Below are positions 55,190 through 64,000 of a stretch of DNA of 64,000 nucleotides, one piece after another. Position 1 is the stretch's first letter, and the number at the start of each line of letters is the position of its first letter. Under the pieces are notes generated by a model. That model saw nothing but the letters and a program-made list of their open reading frames with translations. It did not search any database and was not told where the DNA came from. The translations under genes and the position numbers were made by a program. The DNA is taken from the NCBI RefSeq assembly GCF_900172235.1, contig NZ_FWFQ01000002.1, forward strand, positions 186,001-250,000, given 5' to 3'. Origin of the DNA: Pseudoruegeria aquimaris. Lineage in GTDB: Bacteria; Pseudomonadota; Alphaproteobacteria; Rhodobacterales; Rhodobacteraceae.

Positions 55190-57802
55190 ATGGTCGGTGC
55201 GAGTAAAATTCTGACAGTATCTTATGGAACCTTCAGCTGTACGCTGGAAGGCTTCGATGATTCTTTTAATACGATGAAGGCGATTGCGGAGTACTTCCGC
55301 GATCTGGCAGCAGAGGACCGCTATTTCGGAGCGGAACCCCCCGCACCCGACGCCGAGATGCTGGCGCGAATTGCTGAAAAGGAAGTCAGCCGGCGCGTCG
55401 AGGCCCGCATTCAGGACAACAACGTGGTCTTGCGTCAGCAGGAGGCCCCCGCCCTGGAGACCCAGCGCGCCGCCCCCTCGCCGATCCCGCCGCAGCCGGT
55501 CTCCCGCCCCGCGGCCGCCCCGGCCGCGCAGGCTCCGGCGGCAAAGCCCGCGCCGAAGGCCGCCGCGCCCCGGAAGCCGGCGTTCCAGCCCTCGCCCGCC
55601 GCCCCGGCCGCCGACGCCGACAGCATTGCCGCCAAGCTGCAACGCATCCGCGCCGTCGTCGCCCAGAACAAGGCCGGCACCTCCGACCGCCTCTTCGACG
55701 AGGACGAGCAGGTCGGCGAGATCGCCGAAGAGATCACCGCCACGCCCGAGACGGCCCCCGAACCGGCGCCTGAACCGGCCCCGGCGCCGCAGCTGGACGA
55801 TCCGGAGCTGATCGCCGCGGCCGCCGAAGAGCCGGCCGAGGATTTCGAAGAGGAAGATTCCCTTGCCGCGCTCGAAGCCTTCGAGCAGGCCGCCGAGGAA
55901 GCTGCGCCCGACGCCACCGAAGCGGCGGCAGACAGCAAGGAGGCCGAGGAGGCCGAAGGGGAAGCCGGCATCGCAGATTTCGAAGCGGAAGGCTCTTTCG
56001 CGGAAGAAGCTTTCGAAGAAGAAACCTTCGAGGAGGAGGCCGCGGATTTCGCTCCCGAGGCGACCGACGCCCTGCTGAAAGCCGTTGCCGCCCGCAGCAC
56101 GCCGGAAACCGCCCCCGAATTGGCGCCGGAACCCGCGGCTGAAGCCGAGGCCCCGGCCGACGACATCGTGGACGACATCGCCGAGGATATCGCCGAGGAC
56201 ATCGAAGCGGAACTTCTTCCGGACGTGGAAGCCGAAGCCGAAGCCGAAGCCGAAGCCGAAGCCGAAGCCGAAGCCGAAGCCGAAGCCGAAGCCGAAGCCG
56301 AAGCCGAAGCCGAAGCCGAAGCCGAAGCCGAAGCCGAAGCCGAAGCCGAAGCCGAAGAAAGCCTGGTAGAGGCCGAGGCCGAAGTCGAGGTGGAATCCGC
56401 CGAAGACACCACGGAAGACGATGCCGAGGACGCCATTGAAATCGCGGAAGGCCTCGAAGAAGCGCCCGTGATGACCGAAGAGGTGTTCGAGGCGGAAGAG
56501 GACGAAGGCGCCGAGGCAGCAGAGCTTGCTTCACAGGAAGAAGCTTACGAGGAAGACAGCGACGACGAAGATGTGCTCGCCCGTCTGACCGCCTCGCTCC
56601 AGGCGGCCCCCGAAGTTGCCGAACAGACCGAAGCCGACGATGCGGAAGAGATGGCGGACGCCGCTCCGCTGGTGCTGACCCCGGCCGACAGCGTGGCCGA
56701 AGCCGCCGAGGAAGCTTCCCAGGAAGAAACTCCCCCGCAAGAAGAAGAGCGCAAGGTCTCCGCCACCGCCGCGGCGGCCGCCGCCCGCGCCCGTGCCCGC
56801 GTCATCCGGATGAAGAAATCCGACGTGGAGGATGCGATCGCCGACGGCACGCTCCAGCCGGTCGAGCTGGTGGAGGAACCCGAGGAAGAGATCGCGGAAG
56901 CCACCGCCGAGGCCGATCCTCTGGAGGGCAACAGCTCGCTCTCCGAGGAGGAAGAAGCCGATCTGCGCGCCGAGCTTGCCGCCGTGGAAGCCGAGGAGCG
57001 CGGGGACGAGCCCGTCACCCCGGTGCGCCCCGTGCGCGTCACCCCGCGCCGCGTGACCACCAGCGCCGAGGACGACGAGGAAGCCGTGGCCCGCCTGCTG
57101 GAGCAGACCAACAGCAAGCTGGAAGAGAGCGAAGGCGCCCGCCGCCGCTCGGGCTTCGCCCACCTCAAGGCCGCCGTGGCCGCCACCGTCGCCGAACGCA
57201 GGTTCCTGGGCGGCAAGAAGAAGAAGGAAGACGAAACCGAAGCCTACCGCGAGGATCTGGCCAAGGCCGTCAAACCCGGCAAACCCAGCCCTGCCCCGGC
57301 GCCGCGCCCCAACCGCAAGGACGGCACGATGGCACCGCTGATGCTGGTGAGCGAGCAGCGCGTGGACGTGGCCCCCCGCCCCGGCGATCTGGCCGCCTCG
57401 GCCGGCCGCGGGAGCGAGCAGACCGCCGGCAACCTGGCGCTTCAGAAATCGCCGCGCCGCGAGGTCTCGGTCTACGAGCTGGAGAAGGTCGATCACGTCC
57501 TGTCCGACGACACGAGCTTCGAGGAGTTCGCCGCCCGTCTCGGCGTGACCGAACTGCCTGACCTGCTGGAAGCCGCGGCCGCCTACGTGGCCTTCGTGGA
57601 AGGCCGGCCGCAGTTCTCCCGTCCGCACGTGATGGGGGTCATGGCCAAGGCCGCCAACGCGCAGGACATCTCCCGCGAGGACGGGCTGCGCTCCTTCGGC
57701 CAGCTGCTGCGCGAAGGGCGCCTTCAGAAGGTGCAGCGCGGCCAGTTCACGATCTCGAAGACGACCCGTTTCAAACCCAAGGCCCGTTATGGCAACGAGT
57801 GA
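55190..57802 (+). CDS. very large acidic Ala/Glu-rich protein with dipeptide repeat
   Basis: 870 residues, cytoplasmic by appearance. A conserved-looking N-terminal domain (1-80: ILTVSYGTFSCTLEGFDDSF, TMKAIAEYFRDLAAEDRYF) is followed by about 480 residues of low-complexity Ala/Glu/Pro sequence. This includes a perfect (Ala-Glu)21 tract at 348-389. A C-terminal globular region (about 755-870: VYELEKVDHVLSDDTSFEEF, MGVMAKAANAQDISREDGLR) ends KPKARYGNE. I do not recognise a family, though the N-terminus looks like one widespread in Rhodobacterales. The middle is likely disordered or a long helix. The DNA carries a hexanucleotide tandem repeat that may vary in length. A terminator follows. Confidence 0.8.
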   Translation: MVGASKILTVSYGTFSCTLEGFDDSFNTMKAIAEYFRDLAAEDRYFGAEPPAPDAEMLARIAEKEVSRRVEARIQDNNVVLRQQEAPALETQRAAPSPIPPQPVSRPAAAPAAQAPAAKPAPKAAAPRKPAFQPSPAAPAADADSIAAKLQRIRAVVAQNKAGTSDRLFDEDEQVGEIAEEITATPETAPEPAPEPAPAPQLDDPELIAAAAEEPAEDFEEEDSLAALEAFEQAAEEAAPDATEAAADSKEAEEAEGEAGIADFEAEGSFAEEAFEEETFEEEAADFAPEATDALLKAVAARSTPETAPELAPEPAAEAEAPADDIVDDIAEDIAEDIEAELLPDVEAEAEAEAEAEAEAEAEAEAEAEAEAEAEAEAEAEAEAEAEAEESLVEAEAEVEVESAEDTTEDDAEDAIEIAEGLEEAPVMTEEVFEAEEDEGAEAAELASQEEAYEEDSDDEDVLARLTASLQAAPEVAEQTEADDAEEMADAAPLVLTPADSVAEAAEEASQEETPPQEEERKVSATAAAAAARARARVIRMKKSDVEDAIADGTLQPVELVEEPEEEIAEATAEADPLEGNSSLSEEEEADLRAELAAVEAEERGDEPVTPVRPVRVTPRRVTTSAEDDEEAVARLLEQTNSKLEESEGARRRSGFAHLKAAVAATVAERRFLGGKKKKEDETEAYREDLAKAVKPGKPSPAPAPRPNRKDGTMAPLMLVSEQRVDVAPRPGDLAASAGRGSEQTAGNLALQKSPRREVSVYELEKVDHVLSDDTSFEEFAARLGVTELPDLLEAAAAYVAFVEGRPQFSRPHVMGVMAKAANAQDISREDGLRSFGQLLREGRLQKVQRGQFTISKTTRFKPKARYGNE
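56231..56356. repeat. perfect (GCCGAA)21 tandem repeat inside the acidic protein gene
   Basis: Twenty-one uninterrupted copies of the hexamer GCCGAA encode (Ala-Glu)21. Copy-number change by slippage would stay in frame and lengthen or shorten the protein. The repeat keeps several other frames open on both strands, which explains long spurious frames there. Confidence 0.97.
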
Positions 57803-57849
57803 CCATCCGGCACTGTCCTGAAGACCACCCCGGATACGTATAACGGTAA

Positions 57850-57890
57850 AAAAGCGGGACGGCCCTGGACCAGCCGTCCCGCTTTTCTTT
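57850..57890. terminator. intrinsic terminator after the acidic protein gene
   Basis: A perfect 13-bp stem AAAAGCGGGACGG/CCGTCCCGCTTTT with an 11-base loop, followed by CTTTT. It lies 47 bases past the stop and can act in both directions because the A-run gives a T-run on the minus strand, which would also serve the convergent purA-DUF2842 transcript. Confidence 0.9.
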
Positions 57891-57931
57891 TGGCACCTGC
57901 AAAATGAAAAGAGGCCGAAGCACTGCCCCGG

Positions 57932-57957
57932 CCCCCGGTGTATTTCAGGTCAACAGG
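57932..57957 (-). repeat. degenerate copy C of the interspersed repeat
   Basis: CCCCCGGTGTATTTCAGGTC, followed by AACAGG, resembles copy B (CCCCCGAGGTATTTGGGGCA, then AGAGG) with several substitutions and one insertion. It lies between the two convergent transcripts, just after the terminator. Confidence 0.4.
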
Positions 57958-57965
57958 CGGCGGGC

Positions 57966-58187
57966 TCAGCCCTGATCGCCCGGATCTTCCTTGCCAACGC
58001 CCTTGAACACCGCCTTCAGCGGCAGCGCCCAGACGACGCCCAGCGCCACGTAGACGAGGAACTCGACCCAGATCGACGGGCGCTCGAGCCAGTTCACCAC
58101 CGTCACGCAGACGACGATATAGGCCGGCAGGCCGATCAGCAGGATCAGCAGCGACAGGCGTTTTCTTGTCTTGTACGGCAGGGCCAT
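57966..58187 (-). CDS. DUF2842 family small membrane protein
   Basis: 73 residues with two membrane helices (LSLLILLIGLPAYIVVCVTV and FLVYVALGVVWALPLKAVF) and the invariant-looking start MALPYKTRKRL. Typical DUF2842 protein of alphaproteobacteria. It begins 13 bp after the purA stop, so it is probably co-transcribed with it. Function unknown. Confidence 0.88.
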   Translation of the reverse strand: MALPYKTRKRLSLLILLIGLPAYIVVCVTVVNWLERPSIWVEFLVYVALGVVWALPLKAVFKGVGKEDPGDQG

Positions 58188-58200
58188 GGGCGGGCTCGGA

Positions 58201-59496
58201 TCAATCGGCGAAAGGATCGGTGACGAGGATGGTGTCGTCACGCTCGGGCGAGGTGGACAGTAGCGCGACCGGGCAGCCGATCAACTCTTCCACGCGGCGC
58301 ACGTATTTGATCGCGTTGGCGGGCAGATCAGCCCAGGAGCGCGCGCCCTCGGTGCTTTCCTGCCAGCCCGGCACTTCCTCGTAGATCGGGGTGCAGCGGG
58401 CCTGTTCCTCGGCCGCCGTGGGCAGGTAGTCCAGCCGCTTGCCGTCCAGCTCGTAGGCCACGCAGATCTTGAGCGTGTCGAAGCCGTCGAGCACGTCGAG
58501 CTTGGTGAGCGAGATGCCGTTGATGCCGGAGGTGGCGACGGTCTGGCGCACGAGGCAGGCATCGAACCAGCCGCAGCGGCGCTTGCGGCCCGTAGTGGTG
58601 CCGAACTCGTGGCCGCGCTCACCGAGGCGCTGGCCGTCGGCGTCCTCCAGCTCCGTCGGGAAAGGCCCCTCGCCCACGCGGGTGGTGTAGGCCTTCACGA
58701 TGCCGAGCACGAAATCGATGGCGTTGGGGCCGATGCCCACGCCGGTGGCGGCCTGCCCTGCGATCACGTTGGAGGAAGTGACGAAGGGATAGGTGCCGAA
58801 ATCGATGTCCAGCAGCGCGCCCTGGGCGCCTTCGAACAGGATGCGTTTGCCCGCCTTGCGCTTCTCGTTGAGCACCTTCCAGACCGGCGCGGCGAAGGGC
58901 AGGATCTTGGGCGCGATCTCCTTGAGCTGGGCGATCAGCGCGTCGCGGTCGATCGGCGCGACGCCAAGGCCCTTGCGCAGCGGATCGTGGTGCTGGAGCG
59001 CGCGATCCACGCGGGCCTCCAGGGTGGCGTCATCGGCCAGATCAGCAACCCGGACGGCGCGGCGGCCGACCTTGTCTTCGTAGGCGGGGCCGATGCCGCG
59101 GCCCGTGGTGCCGATCTTGGTGCCCTTGGAGGCGGCTTCCTCGCGGGCGCGGTCCAACTCGCCGTGCAGCGGCAGGATCAGCGGGGTGTTCTCGGCGATC
59201 ATCAGCGTTTCGGGCGTGATTTCGACGCCCTGCGCGCGCACAGTCTCGATTTCCTTCACGAGGTGCCAGGGATCGAGCACCACGCCGTTGCCGATGACCG
59301 AAAGCTTGCCGCCCCGCACGACGCCGGAGGGCAGCGCGTGCAGCTTGTAGACCTTGCCGTCCACCACCAGCGTGTGGCCGGCGTTGTGGCCGCCCTGAAA
59401 CCGCGCGATCACGTCGGCCCGCTCACTGAGCCAGTCGACGATCTTGCCTTTACCTTCGTCACCCCATTGGGCGCCCACGACAACCACGTTGGCCAT
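58201..59496 (-). CDS. purA: adenylosuccinate synthetase
   Basis: 431 residues. [20 protein letters not shown] (GTP loop), [31 protein letters not shown] and the C-terminal EVPGWQEST block are diagnostic. It joins IMP and aspartate with GTP in AMP synthesis. The start at 59496 is preferred because AGGAAG lies 6-7 bases upstream. Divergent from the TACO gene across 200 bp. Confidence 0.97.
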   Translation of the reverse strand: MANVVVVGAQWGDEGKGKIVDWLSERADVIARFQGGHNAGHTLVVDGKVYKLHALPSGVVRGGKLSVIGNGVVLDPWHLVKEIETVRAQGVEITPETLMIAENTPLILPLHGELDRAREEAASKGTKIGTTGRGIGPAYEDKVGRRAVRVADLADDATLEARVDRALQHHDPLRKGLGVAPIDRDALIAQLKEIAPKILPFAAPVWKVLNEKRKAGKRILFEGAQGALLDIDFGTYPFVTSSNVIAGQAATGVGIGPNAIDFVLGIVKAYTTRVGEGPFPTELEDADGQRLGERGHEFGTTTGRKRRCGWFDACLVRQTVATSGINGISLTKLDVLDGFDTLKICVAYELDGKRLDYLPTAAEEQARCTPIYEEVPGWQESTEGARSWADLPANAIKYVRRVEELIGCPVALLSTSPERDDTILVTDPFAD

Positions 59497-59696
59497 GATC
59501 ACTTCCTATCCTTGGCACGGGAAAAACCGGCCCCCGTATAGCCGCCAGATCGGCGCGGCGAAACCGGAATCTGTGCGACTGCGGCGAAGCTGCCCCCGGC
59601 CCGGCGGCGGCACATCGCCCCGCCGGCTTGGTTTCGCCCCCAAAAGCGCCACATTCCAAGGATAATCACGGTGCAAACGAACGATTGACCACGCGG

Positions 59697-60227
59697 ATGA
59701 CGATGCCCGAGCCTGAGAAAAGACCTGCACCGGAGGGTTGGTTCGACCTTTCGCCCGAGGCCTACGCGGACCTCGGGGCGATGGTCTATCTCTCCGCGTT
59801 GACGGCCACGCACCGCAACCGCTCCCTGCTGCAGGCAGTCAACGCCTTCGAAACGCCGCTGCGCCTGAAGCAATACAAGATCTTCCGCCAGAACGGTTTT
59901 CCGCGCGCCTTCGTCACCTACGCCGGGCTGTCGCCCGAGGTGGAGCGGCGCTTCGCGATCGATCACGCGCCGATCCTCGGCGAGGATTACGCCTCGGGTC
60001 CGTCGTTCTGGATCGTGGATCTCGTCTCCCCCTTCGGACAGATCCGCCAGATCGCCGAGATCATGCGCCGGACGATCCCCTTCGACCGGATGCGCGCCAA
60101 CCGACTCGACAGCGACATGAGCCGCCCTCGGATCGTGGAATGGACGCGGGATAAGGCGGGCGCGGTGCACATGCGGCTCTACCGCAAGGCGGAGTTCGCC
60201 GCGCTGCTCGATGGCGGGGCGGGCTGA
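59697..60227 (+). CDS. toxin-activating lysine acyltransferase (HlyC/TACO family)
   Basis: 176 residues, cytoplasmic. It aligns with HlyC by eye: the catalytic His39 in LTATHRNRSL and Asp108 in FWIVDLVSPFG are 69 residues apart, exactly the spacing of HlyC His23 and Asp92. FPRAFVTYAGLSPEVERRF and LGEDYASGP match the HlyC blocks for Ala/Trp-Leu-Ser and the DWTSG turn. TACO enzymes move fatty acyl groups from acyl-ACP to lysines of RTX proteins. Its stop overlaps the start of the Hint gene (TGATG), so the two are co-translated. No RTX toxin gene is in the window. The start could also be the ATG at 59703. Confidence 0.87.
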   Translation: MTMPEPEKRPAPEGWFDLSPEAYADLGAMVYLSALTATHRNRSLLQAVNAFETPLRLKQYKIFRQNGFPRAFVTYAGLSPEVERRFAIDHAPILGEDYASGPSFWIVDLVSPFGQIRQIAEIMRRTIPFDRMRANRLDSDMSRPRIVEWTRDKAGAVHMRLYRKAEFAALLDGGAG

Positions 60228-61207
60228 TGGTCAACTTCCCCTTCCCCACCGTGCCGCCGCCCGCCGACGCCCTCCGCCCCGAGATCGGCGGAGATACCGA
60301 AGGCACGATCGGCGGCCCGATCGGCAACACCACCGACACCGGCGCGCTGACCGTCGATCCGGGCCTCCCGAATCCGGGCTGGACCGTGACGGACATCGAC
60401 TGGTCGATCAGCACCGAGGCCGGCAACGGCGTGGCCAGCGTGGATCCGTTCACCGGGGTCTGGACCTACACCGTGGATCAGGCCTTCTTCGACTCGCTGG
60501 ATTTCGGAGAAGTGGTGACGGACAGCTTCACCGTGCTCGTGGGCGTGGCGGCGCTCACGCCCGGCGGCAACGAGCAGAGCGGCTTCGACACGCAGGTCAT
60601 CACCATCAACATCGAGGGCGTCTGTTTCGCCGCCGGGACGCGCATCCAGACGCCGGACGGCGACGTGCCCGTCGAACAGCTGCACCCCGGCGATCGCGTC
60701 TGCACGCGGGACGGCGGCGTGCACCGCATCCGCTGGATCGAAGGGCGGACGGTTTCGGGAAAGGAGTTGCGGCAGAGGCCGGTCCTGCGCCCCGTCCGGA
60801 TCGCTCCGGGTGCCCTCGGCGGCGGGCTACCGCGTCGGGCGCTGCGGGTTTCGCCCGAACATCGCGTTCTCGTGGCCGGCCCGGCCTGCGCCCTGCTCTT
60901 CGGGGAAGCGGAGGTGCTGGTGGCCGCGAAGGATCTGCTCGGCTGGCCCGGCGTGGAGGTGGACGAAAGCCTTGCGCCGGTAGGGTATTTCCACATCCTG
61001 CTCGACAGCCACGAGATCCTGCTGGCCGAGGGCGCGGGCGCCGAAAGCCTCTACCTCGGCGAGGAGGCGCTGCACCGGCTTTCGCAGGGCGCCCTTGCCG
61101 AACTCGCTGCAATCTTCCCCGATGCCCCGGCGGGCGTGAGCCCCTTCGGGCACGCGGCGCGGCGGATGCTGCGGGGATACGAGGCCGCGCTGCTTCCGGC
61201 CCCCTGA
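60227..61207 (+). CDS. VCBS-like and Hint_2 domain protein
   Basis: 326 residues without a standard signal peptide. Residues about 45-130 form a VCBS/cadherin-like repeat (ASVDPFTGVWTYTVDQAFFD, VVTDSFTVLV). From Cys133, CFAAGTRIQTPDGDVPVEQL opens a Hint_2 (Hedgehog/intein-like) domain, with PGDRVCTRDGG, LRVSPEHRVLV and FHILLDSHEILLAEGAGAES at conserved blocks. Hint domains can perform an N-S acyl shift and cleave or splice at the Cys. There are no RTX nonapeptides. Only two lysines occur (179 and 235), both in the Hint domain, which limits where the coupled acyltransferase could act. Probably secreted by a type I system, but not shown. Confidence 0.85.
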   Translation: MVNFPFPTVPPPADALRPEIGGDTEGTIGGPIGNTTDTGALTVDPGLPNPGWTVTDIDWSISTEAGNGVASVDPFTGVWTYTVDQAFFDSLDFGEVVTDSFTVLVGVAALTPGGNEQSGFDTQVITINIEGVCFAAGTRIQTPDGDVPVEQLHPGDRVCTRDGGVHRIRWIEGRTVSGKELRQRPVLRPVRIAPGALGGGLPRRALRVSPEHRVLVAGPACALLFGEAEVLVAAKDLLGWPGVEVDESLAPVGYFHILLDSHEILLAEGAGAESLYLGEEALHRLSQGALAELAAIFPDAPAGVSPFGHAARRMLRGYEAALLPAP

Positions 61208-61342
61208 GCCGATCCGCCCGCCCGCTTGCGACATCCTGCCAGCGCCACCCGGCCGCCGGCTCCGAAAAGCGGCCGGAAAGGGGTTGCGACCCGGTGGCGG
61301 ACGGCATAGATAGCCACATCGAATGAAATCGCGGTGCCATCC

Positions 61343-61702
61343 ATGGAAAATGTCGTCCTTGTCATCCACCTGATCCTCGCCCTGTGCCTCATCGGCGCAG
61401 TGCTGCTTCAGCGCTCCGAAGGCGGTGGGCTGGGCATGGGCGGCGGTGGCGGCGGCGTTATGTCCGGCCGCGCGGCGGCGACGGCCATGGGCAAGGTGAC
61501 CTGGGCTCTGGCCATCGCCTTCATCGGCACCTCGATCGCACTCACCATCATCGCAGCCCGGAACTCGGCCGACAGCTCGGTTCTGGACCGGATCGGCACC
61601 ACCCCGCCGGCCGCGGAAGAGAGCGCTCCGGCCCTGCCGCCGGCAAGCGATCTGCTGCCGCCGACCGCGGAGGAGGCTCCGGCCACGCCGCGCGCCGACT
61701 GA
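61343..61702 (+). CDS. secG: preprotein translocase subunit SecG
   Basis: 119 residues: a first membrane helix from MENVVLVIHLILALCLIGAV, the conserved LLQRSEGGGLGMGGGGGG loop, and a second helix near 55-75. An acidic/Pro-Ala tail follows. It is part of the SecYEG channel. The ATG at 61343 fits the family. pyrG follows 170 bp downstream, a common gene order in this group. Confidence 0.93.
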   Translation: MENVVLVIHLILALCLIGAVLLQRSEGGGLGMGGGGGGVMSGRAAATAMGKVTWALAIAFIGTSIALTIIAARNSADSSVLDRIGTTPPAAEESAPALPPASDLLPPTAEEAPATPRAD

Positions 61703-61872
61703 CGGAGCGCAACCACTACATCTGAGGAAGGGGGCACCCGCCCCCAACAGCATCTTGCGGTAATGTTGCCAAAACGGGCCGAATCCGTTATGGCTTAAAT
61801 CCCGTGATGCTGCGGCTTTTCGTTGAGCCGGTTCACTTGAAAGAGATCTAGATCACGGGGGTTTGCCAGCAC

Positions 61873-63516
<1,644 letters not shown>

Positions 63517-63535
63517 CAATCCGCGAAAAAGCGTG

Positions 63536-63573
63536 AAACTCCGGGGCATCTCATTGATACCCCGGAGTTTTTT
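63536..63573 (+). terminator. intrinsic terminator after pyrG
   Basis: A perfect 11-bp stem AAACTCCGGGG/CCCCGGAGTTT with a 13-base loop, then a run of six T (63568-63573). It begins 20 bases after the pyrG stop and ends 2 bases before the next ATG. The 3' arm contains GGAG, the only plausible ribosome site of that gene. Confidence 0.93.
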
Positions 63574-63574
63574 A

Positions 63575-63871
63575 ATGCACTCATTTCCACGCCGCGCCGC
63601 CGTTGCGGCCCTCGCCCTCTGCGGCCTGCCCCTGATCCCCCTGATGCCCCTGCCCGCACTTGCCGCCGGCGACAGATCCGCCGAGCTGCTGGAGCTGATC
63701 CGCGCCAACGGCTGCGAAATGACCACCGCCGAGGCCGACGCGATCCTGCCGGAACACGGGTTCACCATGGACCAAACGCGCGGCATCGTGCGGCAATGGG
63801 TGCAGGACGGCCTCGTGGACATGCGCGGCTTCGCCGGGATCAAGCTTTCGCAGAAGGGGTGCGAAGGCTAG
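63575..63871 (+). CDS. small exported protein of unknown function
   Basis: 98 residues with a clear signal peptide (MHSFPRRAAVAALAL to PALAAG). The mature part has LELIRANGCEMTTAEADAIL and MDQTRGIVRQWVQDGLVD and two cysteines. I do not recognise a named family. The ATG at 63575 follows the pyrG terminator directly; the GGAG ribosome site at 63564-63567 lies in its hairpin arm. It therefore depends on read-through or on a promoter inside the pyrG 3' end, and translation may be limited by the fold. Confidence 0.7.
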   Translation: MHSFPRRAAVAALALCGLPLIPLMPLPALAAGDRSAELLELIRANGCEMTTAEADAILPEHGFTMDQTRGIVRQWVQDGLVDMRGFAGIKLSQKGCEG

Positions 63872-63904
63872 AACGCCCGCGCAGGACAGGAAGGAAACAC
63901 CACC

Positions 63905-64000
63905 ATGCCCAAGGGTTACTGGATCGCCCAGATGGATGTCACCGATGCAGAGGGCTACGAAGCCTACCGCCGCGCCAATGCGCTGGCCTTCTCCAAATAC
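63905..64000 (+). CDS. DUF1330 family protein, 3' part missing
   Basis: Thirty-two codons are visible before the window ends: MPKGYWIAQMDVTDAEGYEA, then YRRANALAFSKY. This is the standard opening of DUF1330 ferredoxin-like-fold proteins. AGGAAGGAAAC lies upstream. It starts 33 bp after the exported-protein gene. Confidence 0.75.
   Translation, partial: MPKGYWIAQMDVTDAEGYEAYRRANALAFSKY

Noticed and set aside
54371-55642. A thiN start far upstream giving a 423-residue protein
   Set aside because: The extra N-terminus is Gly/Arg-rich antisense of the acidic protein gene and crosses the divergent promoter region.
56231-56356. Possible CRISPR-like array
   Set aside because: Units are 6 bp without spacers; this is a coding microsatellite.
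55435-56534. Minus-strand frames giving Ser-Ala or Leu-Arg repeats
   Set aside because: They exist only because the GCCGAA repeat has no stop in any frame. No start or ribosome site supports them.

Overview
The window looks like chromosomal DNA of a high-GC alphaproteobacterium of the order Rhodobacterales (Roseobacter/Paracoccaceae type). The evidence is the gene set and its arrangement rather than any rRNA. A propionyl-CoA carboxylase locus is paired with a PccR/ScfR-type regulator and TTTGCAAA boxes. There is a betI-betC-betB-betA plus choXWV choline block, an rpiA-gor-hflK-hflC-DUF2065-degP gene string, DUF2842, DUF4174 and YdcH-type small proteins, and a Hint_2 protein coupled to a toxin-activating acyltransferase. 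No rRNA, CRISPR array, insertion sequence or phage gene was seen. One tRNA, tRNA-Arg(TCT), is present.

Layout. 1-8.4 kb: truncated dacB, an EamA exporter, nadD, ettA, a small exported protein, a 2OG-Fe(II) oxygenase-like protein, and two L,D-transpeptidases separated by a 526-bp gap that carries a probable minus-strand small RNA terminator. 8.6-17.9 kb: one long leftward operon of visibly lower GC. It encodes a branched-chain-type ABC importer (livKGFHM), an alpha/beta hydrolase, a TetR regulator, a crotonase, an acyl-CoA ligase and two MaoC-like hotdog proteins. A perfect inverted repeat lies at its head and the tRNA-Arg borders its upstream side. 18.4-22.3 kb: a LuxR-type response regulator, a small molybdopterin-oxidoreductase-fold exported protein and a hybrid histidine kinase with an HPt domain. 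22.4-33.5 kb: the propionyl-CoA to succinyl-CoA route (pccB, pccA, scpA) with four small unknown genes between pccB and pccA, an MFS exporter and the regulator pccR. 33.6-43.2 kb: ydcH, a thermonuclease-like protein, then choline-O-sulfate and choline catabolism with BetI control and the ChoXWV importer. 43.3-54.5 kb: a glycosyltransferase-like protein, a peptidoglycan-binding lipoprotein, the membrane-protease/redox operon, sdaA, a GC-poor FkbM methyltransferase and a second EamA exporter. 54.4-64 kb: thiN, a very large acidic Ala/Glu-rich protein with a perfect (GCCGAA)21 tract, DUF2842, purA, the TACO-Hint pair, secG, pyrG, a small exported protein and a truncated DUF1330 gene.

The genes work together in recognisable modules. 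PccB, PccA and ScpA form a linear pathway under a PccR-like regulator. ChoXWV import choline-type substrates that BetC, BetA and BetB convert to glycine betaine, with a BetI-type operator between the two divergent operons. The low-GC operon couples uptake of an unidentified compound to CoA activation and hydration/isomerisation. The most novel-looking items are the TACO-VCBS-Hint two-gene operon, an 18-bp motif shared by the two-component locus and a distant L,D-transpeptidase promoter region, the hexanucleotide-repeat protein, and a Shine-Dalgarno sequence buried in the pyrG terminator. All calls come from reading the sequence and translations; no database search was possible.
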